Shown here piece after piece: positions 7,626-18,127 of a stretch of DNA of 62,696 nucleotides. The position numbers were made by a program, and so were the translations under genes. This stretch comes from Sandaracinobacteroides sayramensis. GTDB lineage: Bacteria; Pseudomonadota; Alphaproteobacteria; Sphingomonadales; Sphingomonadaceae. Within the stretch, counting starts at the first letter, position 1; every line of letters starts with the position of its first letter. Where the stretch lies: contig NZ_JAKLSQ010000008.1 in the NCBI RefSeq assembly GCF_022014495.1, positions 1 to 62,696 on the forward strand, in the 5' to 3' direction. The notes beneath the pieces were generated by a model. It had not been told where the DNA came from. It saw only the letters and a list, made by a program, of their open reading frames with translations, and did no database searches.

Positions 7626-9134
7626 ATGACGGACGTGAGCTTTGCCGCCGAACAGGATCTTTCCGGCAGCGCGGCGCTGCTGGTCTTCGTGGGCGAGGGC
7701 GGGGAGCTCACCGCGGGCGCCAAGGCGGTGGAGAAGGCCAGCGACGGCCAGCTCGGCCGGGCGATGAAGGCGGCGGGCTTCACCGGCAAGAAGGGCAAGC
7801 TGCTGGAAATCCTGGCGCCCGCCGGTCTCGGCGCCGCGCGCCTGCTGGTCGCCGGCCTCGGCGAAGGCGCAAAGGCCGACGCCCGCCTGTTCGAGGACAT
7901 CGGCGGTGAAGTCGCGGCGAAGCTGCAGACGGTGGAAAAGCAGGTGGCGGCCGATTTCTCCGGCATCGCCGACCTCGCCGTCGCCACCGACGTGGCGGCA
8001 GCGCATTTCGCCCATGGGGTGGAGCTGCGCAACTGGCGGCTCGATACCTACCGGACGAAACTGAAGGACGAGCAGAAGCCGAAGCTCGCCAAGGTCACGC
8101 TGGTCGGCGTGGGGAAGAGCGCGAAGCCGCTGGTGGAACGGCTGCACAAGGTGGCCGAGGGCGTCGCCTTCGCCAAGGAACTCATCACCGAGCCGGGCAA
8201 CATCATCTACCCCGAAAGCTTCGTGGAGCGGGTGCGGGAGAAGGTGGAACCGCTCGGAATCAAGGTGACGGTGCTGGACGAGAAGAAGCTGAAGAAGCTC
8301 GGCGCCGGCTCGATGCTGGGGGTGGGGCAGGGCAGCGTCCGCCCGCCGCGCCTGCTGGCGCTGGAATGGAACGGCACCGGAGACGAGGATGCGACTCCGC
8401 TCGCCCTCGTCGGCAAGGGCGTCACGTTCGACACCGGCGGCATCTCGCTGAAGCCGGGGCCGGGCATGGAAGACATGAAGTGGGACATGGGCGGGGCCGG
8501 CGCCGTCGCCGGCACCATGGTGGCGCTGGCCGGCCGCAAGGCGAAGGCGCGGGTGATCGGCGTCTGCGGCCTCGTCGAGAACATGCCCGACGGCAACGCC
8601 CAGCGCCCGGGCGACATCGTCACTTCCATGTCGGGGCAGACGATCGAGGTGCTCAACACCGACGCCGAAGGGCGGCTGGTGCTGAACGACTGCCTCACCT
8701 GGACGCAGCGCACCTACAAGCCGAAGGTGATCCTGGATTTCGCCACGCTGACGGGCGCGATCATCATCAGCCTCGCCCACTATTATGCCGGGGTCTTCTC
8801 CAACTCCGACAGCCTGTGGAACAAGCTGGACGAAGCCGGGAAGTCGGTGAACGACCTCGTCTGGCGGCAGCCGCTCTCCGAACCCGGCGGCCACTACGAC
8901 CAGATGATCGACTCGACCATCGCCGACATGAAGAACATCGGCGGGCGCGAAGGCGGCTCGATCACCGCGGCGCAGTTCCTGCAGCGCTATGTCGACGAAG
9001 GCGTGGAGTGGGCGCATGTCGACATCGCCGGCGCCGTCTGGCGCCCGAAGGCCGCCCCGCTCTACGACAAGGGCGCGACCGGCTTCGGCGTGCGGCTGGT
9101 GGACGCGCTGGTCGCGAAGCATTTCGAAAGCTGA
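7626..9134 (+). CDS. pepA: Leucyl aminopeptidase (M17)
   Basis: This cytosolic metallo-exopeptidase removes N-terminal residues from peptides. The 502-residue protein has the M17 two-domain architecture: a variable N-terminal half to about residue 170, then the catalytic half with KGVTFDTGGISLKP (264-277), the metal-binding MKWDMGGA and the signature NTDAEGRL (344-351). A GAGGGAG-type ribosome-binding site lies before the ATG at 7626. The gene leads a three-gene unit with holC and a YbjN-like protein; pepA-holC adjacency is common in Proteobacteria. Confidence 0.96.
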   Translation: MTDVSFAAEQDLSGSAALLVFVGEGGELTAGAKAVEKASDGQLGRAMKAAGFTGKKGKLLEILAPAGLGAARLLVAGLGEGAKADARLFEDIGGEVAAKLQTVEKQVAADFSGIADLAVATDVAAAHFAHGVELRNWRLDTYRTKLKDEQKPKLAKVTLVGVGKSAKPLVERLHKVAEGVAFAKELITEPGNIIYPESFVERVREKVEPLGIKVTVLDEKKLKKLGAGSMLGVGQGSVRPPRLLALEWNGTGDEDATPLALVGKGVTFDTGGISLKPGPGMEDMKWDMGGAGAVAGTMVALAGRKAKARVIGVCGLVENMPDGNAQRPGDIVTSMSGQTIEVLNTDAEGRLVLNDCLTWTQRTYKPKVILDFATLTGAIIISLAHYYAGVFSNSDSLWNKLDEAGKSVNDLVWRQPLSEPGGHYDQMIDSTIADMKNIGGREGGSITAAQFLQRYVDEGVEWAHVDIAGAVWRPKAAPLYDKGATGFGVRLVDALVAKHFES

Positions 9135-9141
9135 TCCGGGC

Positions 9142-9600
9142 TTGGCCACCGACATCGGCTTCTACCACTGCACGCGGGCGCCGGCGCTGGATGTCGCCGC
9201 GCGCCTCGCGGCCAAGGCCTTCGGTTCCGGCCAGCGGCTGCTGCTGCTGGGCGCGCCCGGTCGGCTGGAAGAGCTCGACCGGCTGCTCTGGACCTTCGAC
9301 GAGGCCAGCTTCCTGCCCCACGCCATCACCGGCGCGCTGGAAGATGCCGAGCAGCCCATCCTGCTGGCGCCGGACATGGGCGAGGCGCCGCCGGCCAACG
9401 GCGCCCGCCTGCTGCTGCTGCTGGAAACCGGCCTCAGCCCCGGGTTCGAGAATTTCGACCGGGTGCTGAACCTGTTCGAGGACGGCGGCGCGGCCCATGA
9501 ACGCGCCCGCGCCGACTGGAAGGCGCTGCAGGCCCGCGACGGCCTGCAGCGCAGCTACTGGCAGCAGAAGGAAAGCGGCGGGTGGGACCGGCGCGCCTGA
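9142..9600 (+). CDS. holC: DNA polymerase III chi subunit
   Basis: Chi links the clamp-loader (through psi) to single-strand DNA-binding protein. The 152-residue protein has the family's opening DIGFYHCTR, then the LAAKAFGSGQRLLLLG segment and the WTFDEASFLPHA block that is typical of chi. No ATG fits; the most likely start is TTG at 9142, seven bases after the pepA stop. Its placement directly behind pepA is conserved in many proteobacteria and supports the call. Confidence 0.9.
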   Translation: MATDIGFYHCTRAPALDVAARLAAKAFGSGQRLLLLGAPGRLEELDRLLWTFDEASFLPHAITGALEDAEQPILLAPDMGEAPPANGARLLLLLETGLSPGFENFDRVLNLFEDGGAAHERARADWKALQARDGLQRSYWQQKESGGWDRRA

Positions 9601-10094
9601 TCGCCCCACCGCTGTTCGCCCTTGCCCTGCTGCTGGCCACCGCGCCGGCGGCAGCGGCTCCGGTCGCCGAAACCGAGCTGCTGACCGCCGCCGACCCCAG
9701 CCGCATCGCCGCCTGGCTGCAGCAGATCGGCTACCGCCCGGAACTGACCACCGACCAGACCGGCGATCCGCGCATCGTTGTCGGCTTCGCCGGCGTTCCC
9801 GCCAGCCTCTGGTTCAACGACTGCGACGAGGACGGCGGCGGCTGCGACAGCATCCGCCTGCAAGTCGGCCTGCTCACAGACCGCAAGCTCAGCCTCGCCG
9901 CCGTCAACGCCTTCAACAACCAGTGGCGCTTCGGCACCCTCTCGCTCGACGAGGAACAAGACCCGCTGCTCAACTACGACCTGTGGCTGAGCAAGCCCGG
10001 AATGCCCGCCGGGCTTCTGGCCCGGAACGTCCGCCAGTTCGAGGCGCTGGTGAGGGAATTGCGGGATATGGTGAACGCGCACGAGGGGCGGTGA
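9582..10094 (+). CDS. Secreted YbjN domain protein
   Basis: The 170-residue protein begins with GTG at 9582, overlapping holC by 19 bases, and has a signal peptide (LFALALLLATAPAAAAPVA). The remainder (LTAADPSRIAAWLQQIGYRPEL, then GFAGVPASLWFNDC, then VNAFNNQWRFGTLSLDEEQ) matches the pattern of bacterial sensory-transduction YbjN proteins. Their molecular role is unclear; the E. coli homologue affects motility and stress responses. Two cysteines (in FNDCDEDGGGCDS) may form a disulfide in the periplasm. Confidence 0.75.
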   Translation: MGPARLIAPPLFALALLLATAPAAAAPVAETELLTAADPSRIAAWLQQIGYRPELTTDQTGDPRIVVGFAGVPASLWFNDCDEDGGGCDSIRLQVGLLTDRKLSLAAVNAFNNQWRFGTLSLDEEQDPLLNYDLWLSKPGMPAGLLARNVRQFEALVRELRDMVNAHEGR

Positions 10095-10104
10095 AGTTGT
10101 TGCC

Positions 10105-10172
10105 TGCCTCCGGCGGCCAGGGCTTCGCCCTGGACCCAGCAGGGGCGTGACGCCCCTGCACCCCCGATTCTC
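10105..10172. repeat. Dispersed repeat family A, copy 2
   Basis: Near-identical to 4830-4899. The loop of the first hairpin differs (CCAGGGC-TTC-GCCCTGG against TTT), leaving both stems intact. The 420-base gap 10095-10514 holds no gene and is filled with repeats. Confidence 0.85.
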
Positions 10173-10210
10173 CGCAAGACCGTGAGCCTCGCGTCACAAG
10201 GAAATTGAAA

Positions 10211-10405
10211 GCCTGCGGCGCAAGAAAAAGCAGATGGTGAGCAAAGTGGAAAGCAATTCCCACTCCGTCACCCCGGGCTTGACCCGGGGTCCAGCTTTTC
10301 CTCCCGCGCTTCGCCAGCCAACAGCCGGACCCCGGGTCAAGCCCGGGATGACGAGAATGGGAAAACGGCCCAACACCAACTCACCGCGCAAGCGCCGCAG
10401 GCAAT
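10211..10405. repeat. Family B arms flanking a family C pair
   Basis: GCCTGCGGCGC (10211-10221) and its reverse complement (10392-10402, extended to GCAAT at 10405) flank a family C pair with arms at 10267-10296 and 10323-10352. At the other large locus (4935-5110) the B pair lies beside the C pair, so here the C unit appears inserted between the B arms. Confidence 0.75.
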
Positions 10406-10455
10406 CCAAACCCCCGCGCCTGCAACCTCCCCGTTTGCCCGCCACATGTAGAAAA

Positions 10456-10508
10456 GGGGGTGCAGGGGAATCATTCCCCTGCCGGGGTGAAGGGGCAGAG
10501 CCCCTTCG
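10456..10508. repeat. Dispersed repeat family D, copy 2
   Basis: Matches 5151-5206 nearly base for base, including both hairpins. Like copy 1 it ends within a few bases of a minus-strand stop codon (the thiolase gene). Confidence 0.85.
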
Positions 10509-10514
10509 AACGCC

Positions 10515-12029
10515 TCAAACCAGCCGCGCCAGATTCACCGCATCGCCCGCCCGCACCTCCACCGCCTGCCCGACCACCGGCACATCGACCAGCGCCCCGG
10601 GGTTGTCGTGGATCTGCGCCAGAAAGCGCGTCCCGCGGCCCTCCAGCCGGCCGATCAGCAGCGCGAAAGCGGGGTTCCCCTTGTCGTGGACGACGGTGAA
10701 AGTTTCGACCACCCCCCGGCCCGAGGGTTTCTCGGTGAAGGGCGGGCTTTCCATCGCGTCGATTTCCGCCTGATAGCCGGCGGGGTCGCGCCGTTCGAAG
10801 GGGCGCGGCGCGGTGCTCCAGACGCCGAAGCTGTGCTTGGTCAGATAGCCGCCGTTCGCGAACAGGAAGCCCGGCTGGCCGGGGATGGCGCGGCAGAGCG
10901 CCGCCACTTCGGCGATGCCGTGCATCGCGTAATTGTTGCCGGGGCCGCCGAAATAGGGGAGCCCGCCGGTCAGCGTCAGGCCGCGGCTGTCGTCGTGGCG
11001 CAGGCCGATGGCGTCGGCGGCGATCTCCACGGCGCTCGGGAAGCAGCTGTAGAGGTCCATATGGCCGATGGCGTCGGTGCCGATCCCGGCCTGCTTCAGC
11101 GCGGCGCGGGCGCCCACGGCGATGGCGGGGGAGGACCAGTAGTTGACCCGCTCGGACAGCAGGATTTTGTCCTGCGTGTCGGCCGAGCCATGCAGATAGA
11201 CGCGCTTCGCCTGCGGCACGCCCAGCCGGTCGGCGGCGGCGGTCGACATCAGCAGCAGGGCGGCGGCCTGGTCGACGAACATGTTGGCGTTCAGATATTT
11301 GGTGTAGGGATAGCCGATATAGCGATTGTCGCCTTCCGGGGTGATGATCTCCTCGGCCGTGCGGGCGACGGGCAGTTGCGCATAGGGGTTTTCCGCCGCC
11401 ACTTCCGTGAAACGCGCCATTAGCGCGCCGATCGCCCGGCGGTGCGCCAGCGGCGTGCGGCCATAATGCTGGCCCAGCGCATTTTCGAACAGCGGGTAGA
11501 TGTTCACCGGCAGCGCCAGCCCATGCCGCATCTCATGCTCGGAGGCATAGCGGGTTTTTTCCGGCCACTCTTCCGCCGGCTCGGGCGCCTCTTCCGCCCA
11601 GTCCAGCTTAAGTCCCGCCTTCAAGGCTCGCGCCTGCGAGCGGATCGGCTCGCAGCCGGCCAGCAGCACCACCTCCTGCTCGCCATGGCCGATCGCCTCG
11701 GCGAAGACATTCACCAGCATCTGCGGCGAGTTGCCGCCGACCGGGCCGTAGAGCATCCGCTTCGGGCTGGCGCCGATCCGCCGCGCCACGCTCCAGGGCA
11801 GATTGTCCTGCCGGCCAAAGGGGGCGCCGAAGCCGGAATCCTGGAACAACCGCACCACCGCCACGGCGTCGATCGCCGCTTCCACCTGCCGCCCGCCGCT
11901 GTCGGCGATCGCCGCGCGGGCGACGGCCGCCATCATTTCCTGCGGGGAAAGGCCCTGCCCCGGCGCCGAAACCCGGTCGACGCTCTGGGCAACGCCCACC
12001 AGAACCGGCGTGCGTGGATCCAGCTTCAT
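10515..12029 (-). CDS. Thiolase-family acetyl-CoA acetyltransferase (TLP1/SCP-x type)
   Basis: The 504-residue protein belongs to the thiolase superfamily: it opens with TPVLVGVAQSVDRVS and has a GGNSPQMLVNVFAEAIG nucleophile-region segment, but the canonical thiolase cysteine context is replaced by Ser-rich GGNSPQ. A LYSCFPSAVEIAADAIG block and a GGLPYFGGPGNNYAMHGIAE block match the type 1 thiolase-like group. Residues after about 400 form an extra C-terminal domain (RGVVETFTVVHDKGNPAFAL), like the TLP1 OB-fold-like extension. It probably acts on acyl-CoA in lipid or steroid breakdown; the exact substrate is unknown. The downstream end lies at a family D repeat. Confidence 0.8.
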   Translation of the reverse strand: MKLDPRTPVLVGVAQSVDRVSAPGQGLSPQEMMAAVARAAIADSGGRQVEAAIDAVAVVRLFQDSGFGAPFGRQDNLPWSVARRIGASPKRMLYGPVGGNSPQMLVNVFAEAIGHGEQEVVLLAGCEPIRSQARALKAGLKLDWAEEAPEPAEEWPEKTRYASEHEMRHGLALPVNIYPLFENALGQHYGRTPLAHRRAIGALMARFTEVAAENPYAQLPVARTAEEIITPEGDNRYIGYPYTKYLNANMFVDQAAALLLMSTAAADRLGVPQAKRVYLHGSADTQDKILLSERVNYWSSPAIAVGARAALKQAGIGTDAIGHMDLYSCFPSAVEIAADAIGLRHDDSRGLTLTGGLPYFGGPGNNYAMHGIAEVAALCRAIPGQPGFLFANGGYLTKHSFGVWSTAPRPFERRDPAGYQAEIDAMESPPFTEKPSGRGVVETFTVVHDKGNPAFALLIGRLEGRGTRFLAQIHDNPGALVDVPVVGQAVEVRAGDAVNLARLV

Positions 12030-12976
12030 GGAACGGGCTTCACCGAAGCCGCCCAGTGGGCGGCGCGGTCGAGCGTCTCGGTGGCGAGCGGCACCAGCCC
12101 GGCCATGGAGAAGAAGCCGTGGATGGTGCCCGGCACATGGTCGTGCGCGGCCAGCGCCCCGGCCTCGGCGAGCCGGCTGGCATAGGCCTTGCCTTCGTCG
12201 CGCAGCACATCATGGCTGGCGGTGATCACATAGGCCGGCGGCAGCCCCGCCATATTCTCCGCCCGCATCGGCGCCGAGCAGGGGTCCGGCCCCACATCCT
12301 CGGGCAGCCAATGCGCCCAGAACCACTCCATGGCGGGCCGGTCCAGCCCATAGTCGGCGTTCTCGGCATAGCTTTCATAGGCGTCGGCGGGGAAATCGGT
12401 GACGGGATAAACCAGCAACTGCCCGGCCAGCCGAAGGCCGCAGCCGCGCGCTTCCAGCGCGGCGAGCGCCGCCAGATTGCCGCCGGCGCTGTCGCCGCCC
12501 ACCAGCAGGCGTTTCGGGTCTCCGCCATGCGTGGCGGCATTGGCGGCGGCCCATTGGAGCGCGGCCATCGCGTCCGCCTGCTGCGCTGGCGCCTTGTGCT
12601 CGGGCGCCAGCCGGTAATCGACGCTCAGCACCAGCAGCGGCCCGCGGTCGGCCAGAAAGCGGCAAACATTGTCGTGCGTCTCGACAGAGCCCAGCACCCA
12701 GCCGCCGCCGTGCAGATAGACGAGTGTCGGCAGCGGCCCGTCCACACCCTCCGCGCGGTAGAGGCGAGCAGGCAGCGGCCCATCGGCGGAGGGGATGGAA
12801 ATATCCTCGCAGCGGATCGCCTGGGGCGCCAGCGGCCGCAGCAGTTCCACGCGGCTTTCCATGCCGGCCCGCGCCTCCGCTACCGGCAACCGATACACTT
12901 GCGGTCCAGCCTTCATCGCCTCCAGCAACTGGGCGACCATCGGATCGAGTTCCATCGCATCCCTCCCTTTTCGCAA
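12026..12976 (-). CDS. Alpha/beta hydrolase, HSL family
   Basis: The 316-residue protein shows the hormone-sensitive-lipase family hallmarks: oxyanion-hole motif LHGGGWVLGS near residue 90 and nucleophile elbow GDSAGGN near 165, with a probable acid/His pair in the C-terminal third (GTIHGFF contains the likely catalytic His). Such enzymes hydrolyse short to medium acyl esters. It overlaps the downstream thiolase-like gene (ATGA), so the two are probably co-transcribed and may act on related acyl compounds. Confidence 0.9.
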   Translation of the reverse strand: MRKGRDAMELDPMVAQLLEAMKAGPQVYRLPVAEARAGMESRVELLRPLAPQAIRCEDISIPSADGPLPARLYRAEGVDGPLPTLVYLHGGGWVLGSVETHDNVCRFLADRGPLLVLSVDYRLAPEHKAPAQQADAMAALQWAAANAATHGGDPKRLLVGGDSAGGNLAALAALEARGCGLRLAGQLLVYPVTDFPADAYESYAENADYGLDRPAMEWFWAHWLPEDVGPDPCSAPMRAENMAGLPPAYVITASHDVLRDEGKAYASRLAEAGALAAHDHVPGTIHGFFSMAGLVPLATETLDRAAHWAASVKPVP

Positions 12977-13035
12977 GCCTAGGGGAAGGGTGAGCTTCGC
13001 GCAGCTAGCGCTTTTCGAAAAACCGGTGGCCGCTG

Positions 13036-13434
13036 TCAGGAGGCCAGTGCCATTCTGGCCCGCGCCGCCTCCACTTCGCCGAAATGCGCCTCCGCCCAGT
13101 CGACGAGGGCGAGCAGCGGCCCGGCAAAGCTCTTGCCAAGCGGCGTCAGCGAATAGGTCACGCGCGGCGGAACGCTCGGCTCCACCTCGCGGTGCACCAG
13201 GCCGTCCGTCTCCAGCGTTCTCAGCGTCTGCGTCAGCATGCGCCGGGAAATGTCGGGCACGGCGCGGGCCAGCGCGCTGAAACGGCGTGGCGAACCGGCC
13301 AGCGCCGCCAGCAGCAGCATGGACCAGCGGTCGCCGATCCGGTCCAGCAGGTTGCGCACCGGGCAGCGGGCGGGGTCATCCCCCAGCATGGCCCATTGTT
13401 CGAAACGGGCGGCGAGCGCCAGATGCGCGTCCAT
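13036..13434 (-). CDS. HxlR-family transcriptional regulator
   Basis: The 132-residue protein has the HxlR winged-helix pattern: a cysteine just before the domain ([19 protein letters not shown]), [33 protein letters not shown] as recognition and wing, and [10 protein letters not shown]. HxlR regulators often sense redox or electrophiles through that cysteine. It is divergent from an NmrA-like oxidoreductase gene at 13541, a very common pairing, so that gene is its likely target. Confidence 0.93.
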   Translation of the reverse strand: MDAHLALAARFEQWAMLGDDPARCPVRNLLDRIGDRWSMLLLAALAGSPRRFSALARAVPDISRRMLTQTLRTLETDGLVHREVEPSVPPRVTYSLTPLGKSFAGPLLALVDWAEAHFGEVEAARARMALAS

Positions 13435-13452
13435 CGCGGATACTCCAAAGTA

Positions 13453-13516
13453 ACCAGGTAACGGCGAGGTGCCGTCTTTTCAGCGTCGCCTATAGTCTCT
13501 ACCAGAGACCAGGTAA
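13453..13516. promoter_or_regulatory. Candidate HxlR operator region
   Basis: The 106-base divergent spacer contains a direct repeat ACCAGGTAA at 13453-13461 and 13508-13516, 55 bp apart, and a perfect inverted repeat GTCTCT-ACC-AGAGAC at 13495-13509. Either could bind the regulator. Assignment is by position. Confidence 0.5.
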
Positions 13517-13540
13517 ATATTCGAGACTGGAGAGACGAGA

Positions 13541-14407
13541 ATGGCCGATAGCCCCCGATATCTTGTGACCGGCGCCAGCGGACAATTGGGCCGGCTGGTG
13601 GTCGAAGCCCTCGCCGCGCGGGTCGGTGCCGCGAATGTCGCCGCCGTCGTGCGCGATCCCGCCAAGGCCGGGGCGTTGTTCCCGGCCGGCGTCAGCGTCC
13701 GCACCGCAGACTATGACCAGCCCGCGACGCTGGACTCCGCCTTCGCCGGGGCGGAACGCCTGTTGCTGATTTCCTCGAACGCCGTCGGCAGCCGCACCGC
13801 CCAGCACCGGAACGCCATCGAAGCCGCCGTTCGCGCCGGCGTGCGGCGAATCGCCTACACCAGCCTGCTGCACGCCGACCGCTCCAGCCTCGGCCTTGCC
13901 GAAGAGCATCGGCAGACGGAGTCGCTGCTGGCGGCCAGCGGGCTTCCCCACAGCCTGCTGCGCAACGGCTGGTACAATGAAAATTATGTCGCCGGAATCG
14001 CCGGCGCGCTGGCGCAGGGCAAATTCCATGGCGCCGCCGCTGCCGGACGGATTTCCGGCGCCAGCCGGCAGGATTATGCCGAAGCGGCCGTGGTTGCGCT
14101 GGTGGAAGACGAAGCCCCGCTCACAGTGCACGAACTGGCGGGCGACGAGGCCTTCACGCTGACGGAGTTCGCCGCCGAACTGTCGCGGCAAAGCGGGCGC
14201 GACATTCCCTATGTCGACCTTCCCGAAGCCGGCTATCGCCAGCTTCTGGAAGCGGCTGGCCTGCCAGCGCCGTTCGCGGCTCTGCTGGCGGATTCCGACG
14301 CGGGCGCGGCTGCCGGAGCCTTGTTCGACGAAGGCCGGGCACTTTCCAGGCTCATCGACCGCCCGACGACGCCCATCGCCGCCAGCATCGCCGCAGCGCT
14401 TGGCTGA
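13541..14407 (+). CDS. NmrA-like NAD(P)H-binding oxidoreductase (quinone-reductase QOR2 type)
   Basis: The 288-residue protein starts with the Rossmann motif VTGASGQLGRLVVEAL and continues LLISSNAVGSRTAQHRNAIEAA and IAYTSLLHAD, all like the QOR2/YtfG and NmrA-like atypical SDR group, which reduce quinones with NADPH. It lacks the classical YxxxK active site, as these atypical members do. Divergent HxlR regulator upstream suggests induction by quinones or other electrophiles. Confidence 0.85.
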   Translation: MADSPRYLVTGASGQLGRLVVEALAARVGAANVAAVVRDPAKAGALFPAGVSVRTADYDQPATLDSAFAGAERLLLISSNAVGSRTAQHRNAIEAAVRAGVRRIAYTSLLHADRSSLGLAEEHRQTESLLAASGLPHSLLRNGWYNENYVAGIAGALAQGKFHGAAAAGRISGASRQDYAEAAVVALVEDEAPLTVHELAGDEAFTLTEFAAELSRQSGRDIPYVDLPEAGYRQLLEAAGLPAPFAALLADSDAGAAAGALFDEGRALSRLIDRPTTPIAASIAAALG

Positions 14408-14453
14408 GGAGAAACGACGTAACCCAGGCCAAACGGGCTGCATCCCGGTTCGA

Positions 14454-14508
14454 ATGGTGGTGATGGGCGGCCAGGGGTGTGTGTGTTTGGTTCACACCAC
14501 CCCACCAT
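14454..14508. other. Imperfect hairpin after the oxidoreductase gene
   Basis: ATGGTGG (14454-14460) pairs with CCACCAT (14502-14508), and inside it GGTGTG (14476-14481) pairs with CACACC (14493-14498). No T-run follows. The 318-base gap 14408-14725 holds this hairpin and one family C repeat and no gene that I can see. Confidence 0.4.
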
Positions 14509-14543
14509 CGCATGGCCCCATCACTCGTTGACCCCAACTCCTC

Positions 14544-14655
14544 GTCACCCCGGGCTTGACCCGGGGTCCAGCTTCTTCGGGCGCCGGAGTTGGCGGATCA
14601 TCTTCGAGTGGCAGGCAAAATAGCCGGCCCCCCCCCGGGTCAAGCCCGGGGTGAC
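14544..14655. repeat. Dispersed repeat family C, paired copy with C-tract
   Basis: Left arm 14544-14573 is a standard family C arm. The right arm 14622-14655 is its inverted partner but is interrupted by a run of nine C residues (14628-14636) in place of GGACC, which breaks the stem. Confidence 0.8.
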
Positions 14656-14725
14656 GGAATATTCTGGCCAGCCCATGTTGCCGTGAGGCCTCGTCACCTC
14701 CGGCAACGCGCCAGCTACCCGGACT

Positions 14726-16675
<1,950 letters not shown>

Positions 16676-16804
16676 CAGGACCCTTTCGTGGACAGTCTAA
16701 TGTAAGGCGCCTGTTGCACGACTGCAATTCGGGAGAATCGCTAAGTCACATTTGCCACACCGATCACCGCCGGCTTGCATCCCGGCGGGCACCATTCTAC
16801 ATGA

Positions 16805-16819
16805 GAACATAGAAAGAAC
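16805..16819 (+). promoter_or_regulatory. LexA (SOS) box upstream of mmcB
   Basis: GAACATAGAAAGAAC is an exact GAAC-N7-GAAC, the alphaproteobacterial LexA-binding consensus (GTTC-N7-GTTC on the other strand). It ends 18 bases before the mmcB ATG. A tentative promoter, TTGCAT (16775-16780) and CTACAT (16797-16802) with a 16-bp spacer, would place the transcription start inside the box. Confidence 0.82.
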
Positions 16820-16837
16820 AAAGGCTAAAATCACCAC

Positions 16838-17323
16838 ATGCAGCCCCCTTCCGACCCTTTGACGGACGCGCCGCTCACCAGCGCCGATGTCGCGCGCGGC
16901 ACCTGCCGGCTGCTGTGGCTGCAAGGCTGGTCGCCGCTGACGGAGGTGACTCTGGCCGACGGCCACCGGGCGGATGTGATGGCGATCTCGCAGAAGGGCG
17001 AAATCCTGATCGTGGAGATCAAGGTGTCGGTCGCCGACCTGCGCGGCGACCGCAAATGGCACCATTATCGCGACTATGCCGACCGCTTCGCCTGGGCGGT
17101 GCCACCGCATCTCGCCGAGCATCTAGAGGAGGAGCGTTTCGCGCCCGACAGCTGCGGCCTGCTGGTGGCCGACCGGCACGAGGCGCTCTGGGTGCGCGAC
17201 GCCTGCGCCAGCCAGCTGGCGCCGGCCCGGCGCAAGGCGGTGACGCTGATGTTCGCCCGCACCGGCGCCGAGCGGGCGCTGAAAGTGGCGGATTCGGGCT
17301 TCGGCACCTATGGCTATCGCTGA
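16838..17323 (+). CDS. mmcB: MmcB-family DNA repair protein
   Basis: The 161-residue protein matches MmcB, which in Caulobacter crescentus is SOS-induced and needed for mitomycin C resistance. The core HRADVMAISQKGEILIVEIKVSVADLRGDRKW has the Asp...Glu-x-Lys pattern of a PD-(D/E)XK nuclease-like fold (D in RADV, E-I-K in IVEIKVS), followed by YRDYADRFAWAVP. The perfect LexA box immediately upstream independently supports a DNA-damage role. The gene is convergent with the RNA methyltransferase at 17330, only six bases away. Confidence 0.92.
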   Translation: MQPPSDPLTDAPLTSADVARGTCRLLWLQGWSPLTEVTLADGHRADVMAISQKGEILIVEIKVSVADLRGDRKWHHYRDYADRFAWAVPPHLAEHLEEERFAPDSCGLLVADRHEALWVRDACASQLAPARRKAVTLMFARTGAERALKVADSGFGTYGYR

Positions 17324-17329
17324 GGCCGT

Positions 17330-18127
17330 TCAGCCTTCCTGCTGGTAAAGCGCTTCATAGAGCAGCAGCGTGCCGGCCATGGCGACGTTCAGACTGTCGG
17401 CCTTGCCGCGCATCGGCATGATCACGAGCTGCTCGCAAGCCGCCATCAGTTCCTCCGGCAACCCCTGCGCCTCATTCCCCACCATCAGCAGCGCCGGCGC
17501 CGGATAGCGGGCGGCGCGGTAATCGACGGCGCGGCGGTCGAGCGCCGCGCCCGTCAGAATCGCCCCGTGCCGTGCCTTCCAGTCCAGAAATTCCGCCATG
17601 GTCGCGTTCACGCAGGGCACGGTGAAGAAGGCCCCCATGGAGGCGCGCACCGCTTCCACGCTGGTCGGGTCGGCGCTGTCGTCCAGCAGGATGAGCGCGC
17701 CGGTCCCGGTCGCGTCGCAGGCGCGCAGCAGCGTGCCGAGGTTGCCGGGGTCGCGCAGCCGCTCGGCCACCAGCGTGCGGGGGCCGGGCACCAGTTGGTC
17801 GAGCGACAGGGCGCGCGGTTCATAGGCGGCGGCGACCGCCTGCGGATTGTCCTTTCCCGTCACGCCGGACAGCAGGTCGGGCGTGGTTTCCACCACTGTG
17901 CCGCCGCCCGCCAGCACCGCCTGCACCAGCCGGCGCACCAGCGGATGCTCGCCCTTGCCTTCGGCGAACAGCAGCGCCTTCGGCACCCAGCCCGCCTCCA
18001 GCGCCTCGGTGCAGATGCGCAGCCCCTCGGCCAGGAACAGCCCCTCGGCGCGGCGATATTTCTTTTCCTTCAACGATCGCAGGCGCTTCAGCGTGGCGTT
18101 GGAGGCGGACGTGACATGGGTGATCAT
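17330..18127 (-). CDS. TrmH/SpoU-family RNA 2'-O-methyltransferase
   Basis: The 265-residue protein has the SpoU architecture: an N-terminal substrate-binding part (SASNATLKRLRSLKEKKYRRAEGLFLAEG) and a C-terminal knotted methyltransferase domain with motif 1 LVAERLRDPGNLGTLLRACDATG, motif 2 LLMVGNEAQGLPEEL and motif 3 IPMRG-like IMPMRGKADSLNVAMAG. It methylates ribose in rRNA or tRNA using SAM; the target base cannot be told from sequence. It overlaps the upstream AlkA-like gene (ATGA). Confidence 0.93.
   Translation of the reverse strand: MITHVTSASNATLKRLRSLKEKKYRRAEGLFLAEGLRICTEALEAGWVPKALLFAEGKGEHPLVRRLVQAVLAGGGTVVETTPDLLSGVTGKDNPQAVAAAYEPRALSLDQLVPGPRTLVAERLRDPGNLGTLLRACDATGTGALILLDDSADPTSVEAVRASMGAFFTVPCVNATMAEFLDWKARHGAILTGAALDRRAVDYRAARYPAPALLMVGNEAQGLPEELMAACEQLVIMPMRGKADSLNVAMAGTLLLYEALYQQEG

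Noticed and set aside
14435-14470. tRNA-like GGTTCGAAT segment
   Set aside because: It resembles a T-loop but the flanking bases do not form a T-stem, and no acceptor or anticodon stem is present.
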